Positions 27,806 to 36,904 of a stretch of 64,000 nucleotides of DNA are shown here, piece after piece (the stretch's first letter is position 1; every line of letters begins with the position of its first letter). The position numbers were made by a program, and so were the translations under genes. The DNA lies in NCBI GenBank assembly GCA_052034865.1, contig JBPOIC010000018.1, positions 62,001 to 126,000 on the forward strand, written 5' to 3'. Under the pieces are notes generated by a model, which saw only the letters and a list, made by a program, of their open reading frames with translations, did no database searches and was not told the origin of the DNA. The DNA is from JBPOIC01 sp052034865 (lineage in GTDB: Bacteria > UBA10199 > JADFYH01).

Positions 27806-28243
27806 ATGTCACAAAAAGTATCCAACTCAGCGCTCGTCGAAAAACTGAATGCCGTTTTAGAAATTGAAATCTCAGGAGTCGTTCGCTATCTGCACTATTC
27901 CCTGATGATCACAGGGCCCAACCGGATTCCCATCGTCAAATTCTTCAGAGATCAGGCCAATGAAGGATTTGCCCATGCAGCCATCATCGGTGAAAAAATC
28001 ACGGCCCTTGGCGGTCATCCATCCTTAAAGGTGACACCGGTTCCGGAAACGAATCAACATGCCGTTCTTGAAATTCTAAAAGAAAGTCTTGATTTTGAAA
28101 AAGAGGCCCTAAAACATTACCTTGAGATCCTTCCATTGTGTGAAAATAATATTGCTCTGGAAGAGCTCGTTCGGGATCAGATCCGCGAAGAGCAGGAGCA
28201 TATTGAAGAAGTCGAAAAGATGCTGAAAGGTCCAAAATTGTAG
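27806..28243 (+). CDS. Ferritin-like (bacterioferritin/Dps-type) protein
   Basis: A 145-residue four-helix protein. Diiron ligand motifs are visible: Glu in LEIEISGVVRYLHYS, the EGFAHAAIIGE pair and EEQEHIEEVEKML near the C-terminus. Bacterioferritin proper has a haem-binding Met near residue 52; that residue could not be assigned confidently here. Probably stores or oxidises iron in the cytoplasm. AAGGAG precedes the ATG. It is followed by a bidirectional terminator. Confidence 0.83.
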   Translation: MSQKVSNSALVEKLNAVLEIEISGVVRYLHYSLMITGPNRIPIVKFFRDQANEGFAHAAIIGEKITALGGHPSLKVTPVPETNQHAVLEILKESLDFEKEALKHYLEILPLCENNIALEELVRDQIREEQEHIEEVEKMLKGPKL

Positions 28244-28263
28244 TGATTGAAATTCAAAGAGAG

Positions 28264-28288
28264 AAGGGCGAGTTATGCTCGCCCTTTA
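28264..28288. terminator. Bidirectional terminator between ferritin-like and VIT genes
   Basis: Perfect 9-bp stem AAGGGCGAG / CTCGCCCTT with a five-base loop, placed between two convergent stop codons. The T-run is short. Confidence 0.7.
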
Positions 28289-31090
28289 GATTACCTTAAA
28301 AATCTTCTTTTTTCTTACCCACATTCCGTAAATCAAAAATATCCCCGCGATTCCCATCAACATCCATTCTTCCGGTTCCGGAGTTCCATTTACCGAGAAA
28401 ACATTGTCGGGTTTTGGGAGAAATTTGTTTCCATCCTCAAACTGCCTGTCAAAGGCATCCCCCTGTGATTCGGCCTCCTTCAGGCGCTTTTTCTGATTTT
28501 CGTTAATGAGCACAATCATCGAGCTGACAGGTGTTACGATTTTTTCCTGAACAGCCAGATTGTGCAGGGGACGTAGGGTTTCTCTTTGGCGATCGGGAAG
28601 CTGGAAAAGTGCAGAGAGAAGATATTGTTTTATCGCCAGCGAGGAAAATCCTGAATGAATGACGGGTGTTGCAGAGGAGGGAGACAGGCTCCAGAGATAG
28701 CCATTTTCAGTACTGAGAACCTGATCTTCGTGTGCGTAGTACGCTTGAATCTGTTGCTGATTCCAGGCCTTTTCAAAATTGGTTTCGACTCCGCCCCGGG
28801 TTTTCTGGATTAAATCAAAAATCCCGTCTTCATAGGCGCCTGGAAATTCATTTCCCAAATGGATGAACCATAAGGGGCTTTGAATGATAAAAGGAGAAGA
28901 GGAGGGGCTTGCTAAATCTTCACTACCCTGATCCGTCAGGAGAAATACGGCCTCATAAGCTTTGCCCGCTGCCTGTTTGAGAGCCTGGATTTCATAACGA
29001 TGGATAATTTCAGAAAGAGATTTGGATCCAAAAAATGTGTGGGCCTGAAGGAGATCAAAAGTTTTTTGAGGATTAGAATTAAAAATATCTTTCAGGACAA
29101 GATCGCCCAGGTGGAGATCGAAATGATTTTCATGAAAGCGGTCGTCTTTCCAAAGGGGCTCAAGGGTTTTGATCAATTCGTTTCGGCGTTCATTCATACT
29201 GAAAGAATCATCCACCAAAATCGCGAAGGAGAGATTCTTAACGGGTGGGATTGAGATCGCAAGAGGTTTGACCTCTATCTGGCGAGTCTCATCCAGAGCA
29301 ATCCAGTGAGTCATCCGCGCGCGCATGCCCTCGGCCTTAAGCTGCCTGGGAAGCCATTGATCTGAAGGAAGATGAAAACCCTGGCCGTTGATGAAACGAC
29401 GGGTTTTTTCAGTAAAGAAGGCATTCCGTTTTTCGAGAAGTTGTGGAAGGGGCCAGGTGTTCTCTTCCGATCTCAACACCTTGTAAGAAAACCAGACGCG
29501 CATCTTTAACGGTTTCTTTTCATCCTCCAAACCTTTTCGTGGAATAGGAAAAATCCTCAAACGGTATTGCCGAGGACCAGTTTGCTCAAGAAGAGCAGGA
29601 TCAGAACCTTGGTCCACTTCCTGTCGATAAATTTTTTGGGCAGCTCCTCGGGGAGAGATCTGAAAAACATCTTTTTTATCTTTGGCAGGATCATCACTCA
29701 GCCAGAGCCCAGTCATGACTGCATTTGCAGGGAGAGAAAAAGAATAGAAAACTTCTGAGGCCGAGATTTCCTCATTTTGATAAAGCTCTGAAATTTCGAT
29801 CTCGGCCCAGTCTCCCTGATCCTGATGCTTGATATTTTGCTCCTCTACAAAGACCGATTTTTTGTCCTTGTTGAGCAGGTCAGCCGTATTTCGAATTTCA
29901 GTCCAGGAAGCATGAAGGGCTTTCTGAATTTCTTCCCTTTCTCCTTTTTGAATCGGAGTATCAAAAATCCTTTTATAAAGTTTCTCGGCTTTCTCAACAT
30001 CCTCTCCCATGGATTTTCCGTTATAGAGAAATGGAGTCGCTAGAAAGTTGAAGGCCCTTTGAATTTTTTGTGACGTGGAAGCGCTGAGGTTGAAGGTCTT
30101 TCGATAAAGATCTTCAATCATCATGCTTTCTTTCTCGGAAGTCACATAGCGATAGGGAGAGAGGTAGGCGTTGAGCAGACCTTTTTTGAGGGTAGTTTCC
30201 TGCAGGAGAATTTCCTTTTTCTCATCCTCCGAAAATTCTTCCTCCTCCAGTTTTTGAAAGACAGTCTGTTGAGGCTGCTGGTTTGCCCAATAAAAAATTC
30301 CAGCATTCATAAGGATCATTCCCGCAAGCAGCGCCCAGGCGAGATTCACCGAGTGGATCCTCCTGAAATTTCGATAGGTGTTGCGAATTGAGATCGAATA
30401 GAGAATCGGTATGACAAAGGGGAGAGTTGCAAAAAGGGATGAAGTGAAAATTAAAAGCACAAAAAGATTAAAAACTCCTACGAAGAAATCAAAGGTGCTG
30501 AGGGTGGATTGGAATTCCTGTATTAGTATCTTTATCCATTCAAAGTGGATGAAGAATTTAATTAATTCATAGGCCACGGGAATCGCAAAAAACACGATAG
30601 AGAGAACGAGATAGCCTCCCCCAATGACTAGAACCAGATGCCCGAGATATCGGATTTTTATCCATTCCAATTCGAGTTTGTAATGGGTGAAAAAGATTTC
30701 GATTCCATAAAAAAGAATACCTCCCATGAGAACCAGATAGACATGAGCTACACCCGGATTGATTTCACGAAATAAAATCAGGCGAGTCACGCCCAGAATA
30801 ATCAGCGGACTTTGAACCCCATAAAAAAGCCGCATCAGCAAATTCGGATTTTTTCTGAAAATCGTGATGCCTAAAGTCATACAGATGAAGGGAATGATTA
30901 AAATAAGATAAGCGAAAATCTGAAAATGAAAGGGGATGGAGGCGATTCCGGAACGAGAATAAAAGACAGCTTTCCATATCTCTGGAATGAGAGCGAAACA
31001 CGTATAGGTTGCAAAGACAATATTCCAGGACCAAAACAGAAGGTATTGAATGAGACCTTTTTGAATCAGTGTCTTCATCAGCTTCATCAT
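28286..31090 (-). CDS. Multi-TM VIT/VWA protein with PEP-CTERM-like sorting tail
   Basis: A 934-residue protein. Roughly eight transmembrane helices fill residues 10-275. A helical stretch follows, then a VIT-like domain from about 420 (SEVFYSFSLPANAVMTGLWLSD is typical). A VWA-like domain begins near 640 with a partial MIDAS (ILVDDSFSMN). The C-terminus ends TPEPEEWMLMGIAGIFLIYG plus a basic tail (RKKK), a PEP-CTERM/MSEP-CTERM type signal for exosortase. The exosortase gene ends 21 bp upstream in the same operon. From memory, integral-membrane VIT proteins with such tails are the single substrates of dedicated exosortases (XrtN-, XrtK-, XrtO-type systems). Role unknown. Confidence 0.85.
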   Translation of the reverse strand: MMKLMKTLIQKGLIQYLLFWSWNIVFATYTCFALIPEIWKAVFYSRSGIASIPFHFQIFAYLILIIPFICMTLGITIFRKNPNLLMRLFYGVQSPLIILGVTRLILFREINPGVAHVYLVLMGGILFYGIEIFFTHYKLELEWIKIRYLGHLVLVIGGGYLVLSIVFFAIPVAYELIKFFIHFEWIKILIQEFQSTLSTFDFFVGVFNLFVLLIFTSSLFATLPFVIPILYSISIRNTYRNFRRIHSVNLAWALLAGMILMNAGIFYWANQQPQQTVFQKLEEEEFSEDEKKEILLQETTLKKGLLNAYLSPYRYVTSEKESMMIEDLYRKTFNLSASTSQKIQRAFNFLATPFLYNGKSMGEDVEKAEKLYKRIFDTPIQKGEREEIQKALHASWTEIRNTADLLNKDKKSVFVEEQNIKHQDQGDWAEIEISELYQNEEISASEVFYSFSLPANAVMTGLWLSDDPAKDKKDVFQISPRGAAQKIYRQEVDQGSDPALLEQTGPRQYRLRIFPIPRKGLEDEKKPLKMRVWFSYKVLRSEENTWPLPQLLEKRNAFFTEKTRRFINGQGFHLPSDQWLPRQLKAEGMRARMTHWIALDETRQIEVKPLAISIPPVKNLSFAILVDDSFSMNERRNELIKTLEPLWKDDRFHENHFDLHLGDLVLKDIFNSNPQKTFDLLQAHTFFGSKSLSEIIHRYEIQALKQAAGKAYEAVFLLTDQGSEDLASPSSSPFIIQSPLWFIHLGNEFPGAYEDGIFDLIQKTRGGVETNFEKAWNQQQIQAYYAHEDQVLSTENGYLWSLSPSSATPVIHSGFSSLAIKQYLLSALFQLPDRQRETLRPLHNLAVQEKIVTPVSSMIVLINENQKKRLKEAESQGDAFDRQFEDGNKFLPKPDNVFSVNGTPEPEEWMLMGIAGIFLIYGMWVRKKKIFKVI

Positions 31091-31111
31091 ATTATTTTCC
31101 CTTTTTATTTT

Positions 31112-32650
31112 TTAGAGGGGCATTTTTTCCAAACGAGATTCATTCTTGAGCGACAGCCAGGGTTTTCCTGAAGAATTCAGCCAATCCTTCACTTCATTTT
31201 TTAAATCCTCAAAAAATGTTTTCATTATCACTGGGTCTTTCATCTCATGTGCATTTTCAAAAACGATGGAGACCATCACCCACTCTTGCTCTTTTCCAAA
31301 AAGATCTTTCCAGATGCGTGCCGAAAAATCTTCCGTGATCTCGGAGGTTGATTGAAACCAGAAACTCGCTGCCTGAGATGAGTTCGTGAAGGGGATCCAT
31401 TGAATCGGAAAATCTGGATCGATAAGTTTTGTTTCGGAGGGCTCCAGGCTCATTCCATTTCCCTGAAGACAGATTTTGGGATCATGATGGCCTTTCCAGG
31501 AAGTTGTTTGAACAATGAGCAGGCTTCCATTCAATGGATCCTTTTCAAAATGGGCCTTGAGAAGTACCTCGGATGAATTGGTTTTAAAAAAGGAGGCTTC
31601 CACTGGTGTGAGAGGTAATGTCGTCAGATTCCACGAAGCAGGAAGGATGAATGTAGGAGTTGGAGTGTTTTTTGTAGAGGCCGGCAGGGAATGTGGAGTG
31701 AGAATCCAGGAAATCATCAAGGCCAGACAAAGAATTGCTCGAGCAAAAAATGGAGAGATCTCCGAACGTGGAGAGGCTTTTTCTTCCTCAATAATGGGGG
31801 GACATTTTTCAAGGAGGATGCCCCCCAGCGCGCATGAAAAAACAAATCCCAGGATTCCCAGGGGAGCATGAATTGCCTGAGCGATTCCATCGAAGTGAAA
31901 AACGGAAGTCAAAATAACCAGGATCACGATACGAAGGGTATTTGAAGAAATAAGACTGCCCAAAAAAACACTTAAGGATCCAAACCATGCCAGTCCGGTT
32001 TTTCGCTCTCGAATCCAGGTCCATAAGATAAAAACAATCACGCCCGTCCATAATCCTTTCATCCCACTGCATGCTGCGCTGACCTGTGAAAAAGAATTTT
32101 CAATGTTCAGAATTGTTTCGTGTGTGAAAGCTGGGATTTTAAAAAATCTTAAGGTGATCTGAGTCCAGGAAACACTGAGCATACGCAGGGGAAAACCAAG
32201 GTAGGTATCCATCTGGTATTCGAGAGGGAGTAAAAGAATAAGGATCAGACAGCCAAACCAACCACGCCGCCATTTTTTGAAAGGAAGATAAATTCCCAGA
32301 AGGCTGTAGCTCCCAAGCAGGGTGAAAAGACAGGAGATCAGATGCAGGTTCATCCGGTATCGGGCAATGACCGCTCCGATCAGAGAAAAGATAAAGGTAT
32401 AAATCGGCCAGGAGCTTGAAGGTTTGTCGAGTTTGGGAGGGTGGGTTTGAAGAGCCTTAAAAAATCGAAAGAACAGAAATAGAATTAAAAAAGCGGTCAG
32501 GGTTAAGTGAGGGAGAGATTGAGACAAAACAATGCTTTCTAAAAACCAGCGCAGGCTGGGAGCACTCCATAAAAGCCAGAGTCCGATGAGGATAAAATCC
32601 ATAATGCTGGTTCGGAAGAAATTTTTGATTTTAATAAAATGGATGTGCAT
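31112..32650 (-). CDS. Exosortase with fused C-terminal EpsI-like domain
   Basis: Integral-membrane transpeptidase-like enzyme, 512 residues. The N-terminal 300 residues hold about eight helices and the exosortase active-site triad: Cys in AACSGMKGLW, Arg in SNTLRIVILV and His in HAPLGILGF. From about 330 on there is a periplasmic domain (PASWNLTTLPLTPVE, then HHDPKICLQGNGMSL) like EpsI, which in many systems is a separate gene. The substrate is probably the VIT/VWA protein encoded just downstream (21-bp gap). Subfamily (XrtO- or XrtN-like) is uncertain. No glycosyltransferase or EPS gene is nearby. Confidence 0.88.
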   Translation of the reverse strand: MHIHFIKIKNFFRTSIMDFILIGLWLLWSAPSLRWFLESIVLSQSLPHLTLTAFLILFLFFRFFKALQTHPPKLDKPSSSWPIYTFIFSLIGAVIARYRMNLHLISCLFTLLGSYSLLGIYLPFKKWRRGWFGCLILILLLPLEYQMDTYLGFPLRMLSVSWTQITLRFFKIPAFTHETILNIENSFSQVSAACSGMKGLWTGVIVFILWTWIRERKTGLAWFGSLSVFLGSLISSNTLRIVILVILTSVFHFDGIAQAIHAPLGILGFVFSCALGGILLEKCPPIIEEEKASPRSEISPFFARAILCLALMISWILTPHSLPASTKNTPTPTFILPASWNLTTLPLTPVEASFFKTNSSEVLLKAHFEKDPLNGSLLIVQTTSWKGHHDPKICLQGNGMSLEPSETKLIDPDFPIQWIPFTNSSQAASFWFQSTSEITEDFSARIWKDLFGKEQEWVMVSIVFENAHEMKDPVIMKTFFEDLKNEVKDWLNSSGKPWLSLKNESRLEKMPL

Positions 32651-32877
32651 GGAAATGAAGTTGGGAACCTCTGGCGCCGACGTTTACTTCAACAAACGCG
32701 ATTTTATATGAAGTCTGGATGAAATGGAGATGAATTTTCAGATTTCAGGAAGGGCTTCCATGAATGCTTTGAGAATCAAATTCTCTGTCAGTCTGGAATT
32801 TGTTCGGAGGTGAAGTGTTTCCTCCACTTAACGAAATATAACGAATGACTCGTCCTGATAGAATCACTCATGCGTTG

Positions 32878-33456
32878 TCAGTAGGCCTGAGCGTGCTCAA
32901 GATGGGTTTTCCAGTTTCTTTCGTAAAGTGCGGCGAGCTGCGGGTCATTGAGAACCAAAAGATTCTCTGCATTTTTTTCCTGCGCTGCCTTCGTAAAATT
33001 GAATGATCCGGTGATAACGGTAATTTGATCGAGGATGATGACCTTATTATGCGCAATGGCATGTTCGGTATCGAGGTAGGTTTCAATCCCTGCGTGAGAC
33101 AAAAAATCGGCCACTGAGTATTTTTCGGTTTTCTGGCTTTTATCGAGGATGACCTGAATCTTCACTCCGCGCTGATGAGCCTCAACCAAAGCCCTGGCAA
33201 TCGGCGAGGAGGTGAAGGAATAAGCCTGAACCAGGACCGTTTTTTTTGCTTCCTCAATGGCTTTTACGACCTCGCCTGCGCAGTTTTGGCCTGGGGTAAA
33301 ACAGACTTCCCATGCGGTTTTTTCATGGGTGGAGATTGAAGAAGGATGTGAATCGATAGAAAGAGTGTCAGGATGCCATTGATGGGTGATTCCCGCCAGG
33401 AGTAAAAAGAGGGGTATTAGCCATTGAAAGCTTCTAAAGGAAAATCTTCGAGACAT
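32878..33456 (-). CDS. Secreted or anchored phospholipase D-family (single HKD) protein
   Basis: A protein of about 192 residues with one HKD motif (AIAHNKVIILDQITVITGSFNFTKAA) and the ENLLVLND continuation, as in the Nuc/PLD6 endonuclease group that works as a dimer. An N-terminal hydrophobic segment (FQWLIPLFLLLAGITH) makes it exported or membrane-anchored, probably acting on DNA or phospholipid outside the cytoplasm. An open frame reaches back to 33516, but that would overlap the ilvC terminator; the ATG at 33456 is therefore chosen. No clear ribosome-binding site. Confidence 0.82.
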   Translation of the reverse strand: MSRRFSFRSFQWLIPLFLLLAGITHQWHPDTLSIDSHPSSISTHEKTAWEVCFTPGQNCAGEVVKAIEEAKKTVLVQAYSFTSSPIARALVEAHQRGVKIQVILDKSQKTEKYSVADFLSHAGIETYLDTEHAIAHNKVIILDQITVITGSFNFTKAAQEKNAENLLVLNDPQLAALYERNWKTHLEHAQAY

Positions 33457-33470
33457 AAGAGTAAACAAAT

Positions 33471-33503
33471 AAAAAAGGCTCCTCGTTTTCGGGAGCCTTT
33501 TTT
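33471..33503 (-). terminator. Rho-independent terminator after ilvC
   Basis: Stem GGCTCC / GGAGCC flanked by six As and six Ts, so it can act in both directions. It lies 20 bp after the ilvC stop. Confidence 0.88.
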
Positions 33504-33522
33504 CATTAGATGACAAGAACGG

Positions 33523-34539
33523 TTACCGTTTGGATCGATCGATTCCCCCTCCCAGCCAGGGCATCATGGAGCGCAACTTTGCGCCCACTTTTTCGATGGG
33601 ATGATTTTCTCCGTTTTTGCGCAAACGAGAAAAATTGGGACGGCCTTTTTCATTTTCGTCGATGTATTCTTTCGCAAACTCACCGGACTGAATCTCTCCC
33701 AAAATTTTCTTCATGTTGTTTCGGACATGTGAATCGATGATGCGTGGGCCGCGGGTCAAATCACCATATTCGGCTGTATCGGAAATCGAATAGCGCATGT
33801 TGGAAATACCGCCGGCATAGATGAGATCAACGATCAGTTTCACTTCATGAAGACATTCAAAGTAAGCAACTTCGGGTTGATAGCCAGCTTCTACCAGTGT
33901 CTCAAAACCGTTCTGGATCAGGGCACTCACGCCACCGCACAAGACGACCTGCTCACCAAAAAGATCGGTTTCGCATTCTTCCTTAAAAGTGGTTTCGATC
34001 ACGCCTGCTCTGGCGCCACCAATTCCTTTGGCATAGGCCAAACCAACTTCTTTCGCTTTTCCAGAGGCGTTTTGCTCGACTGCGATTAGGCAGGGAACGC
34101 CTTTTCCTTCGCGGTACTGATCGCGAACCAGATGTCCAGGACCTTTGGGGGCGATAAGGATGACGTCGAGATCGGCACGGGGGACGATTCGCTGGAAACG
34201 GATATTGAAGCCATGAGCAAAAAACAGGGCCGCTCCCTTTTTGAGATTATCTTTTAAGTGATTATCATACAGATCTTTTTGATGTTCATCAGGGACAACG
34301 ATCATGGCGACATCAGCCCATTTGGCGGCTTCAGAATTGTTAGTGAATACCGTGAGACCGGCACTTTGAGCCTTTGCGATACTTGGGCTTCCTTCTTTGA
34401 GAGAGACGCGAACTTCCAGTCCGCTTTCTTTTAAATTGAGGGCATGGGCGTGACCTTGAGATCCAAAGCCAAACACAACAATGTTTTTACCTTTTAAGGT
34501 TTCCAGGTTTGCGTCCTGATCATAATAAACGGTTGCCAT
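33523..34539 (-). CDS. ilvC: Ketol-acid reductoisomerase
   Basis: Second step of branched-chain amino-acid synthesis, converting acetolactate or acetohydroxybutyrate with NADPH and Mg2+. At 338 residues it is a class I enzyme. Motifs: FGFGSQGHAHALNLKESG for NADPH binding, FFAHGFNIRF, APKGPGHLVRDQY, and the metal-site region EQVVLCGGVSALI followed by CLHEVKLIVDLIYAGG. AAAGGAG precedes the ATG. No other ilv gene is in the window and no leader-type attenuator was seen upstream. Confidence 0.97.
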   Translation of the reverse strand: MATVYYDQDANLETLKGKNIVVFGFGSQGHAHALNLKESGLEVRVSLKEGSPSIAKAQSAGLTVFTNNSEAAKWADVAMIVVPDEHQKDLYDNHLKDNLKKGAALFFAHGFNIRFQRIVPRADLDVILIAPKGPGHLVRDQYREGKGVPCLIAVEQNASGKAKEVGLAYAKGIGGARAGVIETTFKEECETDLFGEQVVLCGGVSALIQNGFETLVEAGYQPEVAYFECLHEVKLIVDLIYAGGISNMRYSISDTAEYGDLTRGPRIIDSHVRNNMKKILGEIQSGEFAKEYIDENEKGRPNFSRLRKNGENHPIEKVGAKLRSMMPWLGGGIDRSKR

Positions 34540-34802
34540 AGGTTTTCTCCTTTATCGTAGGGGGGTCATTTCGAAGCCGGTGGGCTAACATACCGTCTCA
34601 TAGGGGTCAAGGCAGGACCGCGATTTCAGTGTTTAAGAGTCTACGGTGACTTTTCAGGCCATAAGAATTAAAAGGTTTTCTGTTTGCTGGTTTCATTTTG
34701 ACGAGATGGATGCGCTATCTTTCCATAAATGAATTGCCAGATGTGTTTTTGCCTGGGCATAAGGAAGTGTTTTTTAAGAATCGATAACTTAAAGGAGAAT
34801 TT

Positions 34803-35231
34803 ATGACTTCTATAAAAAAAGTTTCTCATCTGGCCATGAGCGCCGCTATCACCTTTTCGATGGCAGCAACTCCTGCCCATGCTTCTACTTCCTCTTTGTT
34901 CCAGGTCCAGCCAATAAAAGGCGGATTTTTACTGGCCTCTGCAAAAACCCAGAAAAAGTCTCCAGAATCCAACCCTGGTGGCAACGCTTGTCAGGCCGAA
35001 TCCCATGCTAAAGATTGCACCTGTAGTGATCAGGATAAGGCTTCTAAAGTGAGAGAAGGAAAGTGCGGGGAGGGGGTTTGTGGAGCCAATATGCATCCGG
35101 TAAAAAAATCTGATTGTCAGGGCGAGTCTCGGTCGAAAGATTGTGTGGCAGGGAACAAGGCAATGAATAAAAATTCGCCTGAATTTTTGTGTGGTGCGAC
35201 TCTTCCTCCGAAAAAAGATCGAAAAAATTAA
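34803..35231 (+). CDS. Cys-rich RiPP precursor, bufferin/HvfA-like
   Basis: A 142-residue exported peptide with eight cysteines. Signal peptide 1-27 (cleavage after TPAHA). Residues 33-45 (FQVQPIKGGFLLA) look like the conserved post-signal segment of HvfA-type precursors. Then come CQAESHAKDC (63-72), EGKCGEGVCG (85-94), CQGESRSKDC (105-114) and a final FLCGATLPPKKD. The two CQxESxxKDC blocks are an internal repeat. The DUF692 and DUF2063 genes follow at once, so the cysteines are probably oxidatively modified for metal (copper) binding in the periplasm. AAAGGAG precedes the ATG. Its product assignment is inference from motifs and context. Confidence 0.82.
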   Translation: MTSIKKVSHLAMSAAITFSMAATPAHASTSSLFQVQPIKGGFLLASAKTQKKSPESNPGGNACQAESHAKDCTCSDQDKASKVREGKCGEGVCGANMHPVKKSDCQGESRSKDCVAGNKAMNKNSPEFLCGATLPPKKDRKN

Positions 35232-35269
35232 TCCTGATTTCCTGCCGTTTTTTCATGTTACTTTCATCG

Positions 35270-36142
35270 ATGAAAACCGGTTTGGGCCTTCGACGGGAAT
35301 TACTCGATCCCCTGAAGGCCCTTTCATTAGCGAGCTCTCCAATCGATTTTTTAGAGGTGGCTCCCGAAAACTGGATTGATTTGGGAGGTCCTTCCCAAAA
35401 AAAAATCAGAGAGCTTGCGGATCGCTATCCGATTATTTGTCATGGTCTCAGCTTGTCTTTGGGTGGACTTTCCCCTCTCAACATTTCATTTCTTAAAAAA
35501 ATCAGACAGTTTCTTGAAGCGATTCAGTCTCCACTTTACTCCGAACACCTGAGCTATTGCAGCGATCACGGCTATCTCTACGATCTTCTTCCCATGCCTT
35601 TCTCGCTCAAGGCTGCACGCCATGTTGCCCGCCGAGTTCAAAAAACTCAAGACATGCTGAAGCGCAGAATCGCAATCGAAAATATTTCTTATTATCTCAT
35701 TCCACCAGGTTCCGAGATGACCGAGAGTGAGTTCATTATTGAAGTTCTTCAGAAAGCCGATTGTTTGCTGTTGCTGGATGTGAATAATGTTTACGTCAAC
35801 AGTATCAACCATCGCTACGATCCGCTTGAATTTCTTCGCTCCATGCCTTCTGAAAAAATTGCATATCTGCATCTCGCCGGTCATTTAAGATGGGCACCGG
35901 ATCTTTTGATTGATACGCATGGATCTGCTGTCATCGATCCGGTCTGGGATCTTTTTGAAAAAACCTGTGAGTTGTTGGGTGTCCTACCGACCCTTTTAGA
36001 GAGGGATTTCAATCTTCCTCATCTTCAGGAGTTACTGAAAGAGGTGAGAAAGATTCGAAAAATTCAGAATAAACTTTCCTCTTTTTCATTAAAGCGCAGG
36101 AATTACGGCACAGATATGATTGACGGAGGAGTCCTTGCCTGA
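35270..36142 (+). CDS. DUF692 multinuclear iron oxidase (MNIO; BufB/HvfB/MbnB-like)
   Basis: Peptide-modifying enzyme of the TIM-barrel MNIO family, which uses two or three iron ions to rearrange cysteine residues of RiPP precursors. About 290 residues. Metal-binding positions are visible: HGLSLSLGG, SEHLSYCS, ENISYY, LLDVNNVYVNS, YLHLAGH, DTHGSAV and LLERDFN. The long open frame starts at 35189 inside the precursor gene; the family start (MKTGLGLRREL) is at 35270, with another ATG at 35255. It lies 38 bp after the precursor stop and overlaps the DUF2063 gene. Confidence 0.92.
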   Translation: MKTGLGLRRELLDPLKALSLASSPIDFLEVAPENWIDLGGPSQKKIRELADRYPIICHGLSLSLGGLSPLNISFLKKIRQFLEAIQSPLYSEHLSYCSDHGYLYDLLPMPFSLKAARHVARRVQKTQDMLKRRIAIENISYYLIPPGSEMTESEFIIEVLQKADCLLLLDVNNVYVNSINHRYDPLEFLRSMPSEKIAYLHLAGHLRWAPDLLIDTHGSAVIDPVWDLFEKTCELLGVLPTLLERDFNLPHLQELLKEVRKIRKIQNKLSSFSLKRRNYGTDMIDGGVLA

Positions 36143-36878
36143 TTTTCAAAGCTTTCAAAAAGCCTTCACCCAGCACCTGCGCCATCCTCATAAGACGCCG
36201 TGTCCTCGAGGGATCGAGAAAAAGCGGATGCAGATTTATCATCTGCTTTTAAGAAATAATTTCAGCCTGGTTTTAAAATCCTGTTTTCCAAAATTGTCAG
36301 AATTGATGGGCCCCCGTGCCTGGCAAAAACTTCTGAAAGATTTTTTTTCGGAGCATAGTTGCCAAACTCCTCTGTATCGGAAAATTCCGGACGAGTTTTT
36401 GTCTTATTTCAGTCAGCAGAAAAAAAGATTTTCTTCACGATTTTTATTTTATTTCGAACTCGCCCAGTATGAGTGGTGGGAGCTTGAGTTGAGTGTAATG
36501 GATTCCGGCTCAAAACCCTTTGTGAAAAGTTCTTCCAAAAATCTTTTAAAAGAAAATCTGATTTTGAATCCCATACTCAAGCGGTTGGATTTTTTCTATC
36601 CGGTCCATAGAGTACACAAGGATCTCCGTCGTCTAAGACCCGAGCCTTCTCATTATCTTTTATTTCGTGATTTAAAAGGGGAGGTTCAGTTCTGGGTACT
36701 GAATCCACTTTCTTATCGCTGGATCGATCTCCTTTTTTCAACGCGAAATTTTTTACGTGCACTGAAAAAGTTACAGAAAGAATTTCCAAATGAAGATGCG
36801 GTTTCCATTCGAAAAGGGGCCGAGGAGGTGTTGAGACAGTTGTGGAAGTGCGGGGTGGTGATGGAGGATAAAAGATGA
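36135..36878 (+). CDS. DUF2063-family RiPP partner protein (BufC/HvfC/MbnC-like)
   Basis: Partner that binds the precursor and presents it to the MNIO enzyme. N-terminal PDFQSFQKAFTQHLRHP and RMQIYHLLLRNNFSLVLKSCFPKL are typical of DUF2063, and FELAQYEWWELELSV continues the pattern. About 247 residues. No ATG fits: the frame opens with TTG at 36120 or TTG at 36135. The latter has GGAGG five bases upstream and is preferred. It overlaps the MNIO gene by 8-23 bp, so it is translationally coupled. Convergent DedA gene follows. Confidence 0.87.
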   Translation: MPDFQSFQKAFTQHLRHPHKTPCPRGIEKKRMQIYHLLLRNNFSLVLKSCFPKLSELMGPRAWQKLLKDFFSEHSCQTPLYRKIPDEFLSYFSQQKKRFSSRFLFYFELAQYEWWELELSVMDSGSKPFVKSSSKNLLKENLILNPILKRLDFFYPVHRVHKDLRRLRPEPSHYLLFRDLKGEVQFWVLNPLSYRWIDLLFSTRNFLRALKKLQKEFPNEDAVSIRKGAEEVLRQLWKCGVVMEDKR

Positions 36879-36879
36879 A

Positions 36880-36892
36880 TTCTGACTTCTGG
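36880..36892. repeat. R4 repeat, TTCTGACTTCTGG tract
   Basis: Exact 13-mer shared with 55316-55328; both sit in gaps next to stop codons. Confidence 0.5.
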
Positions 36893-36904
36893 GTTCTTTC
36901 CCCA

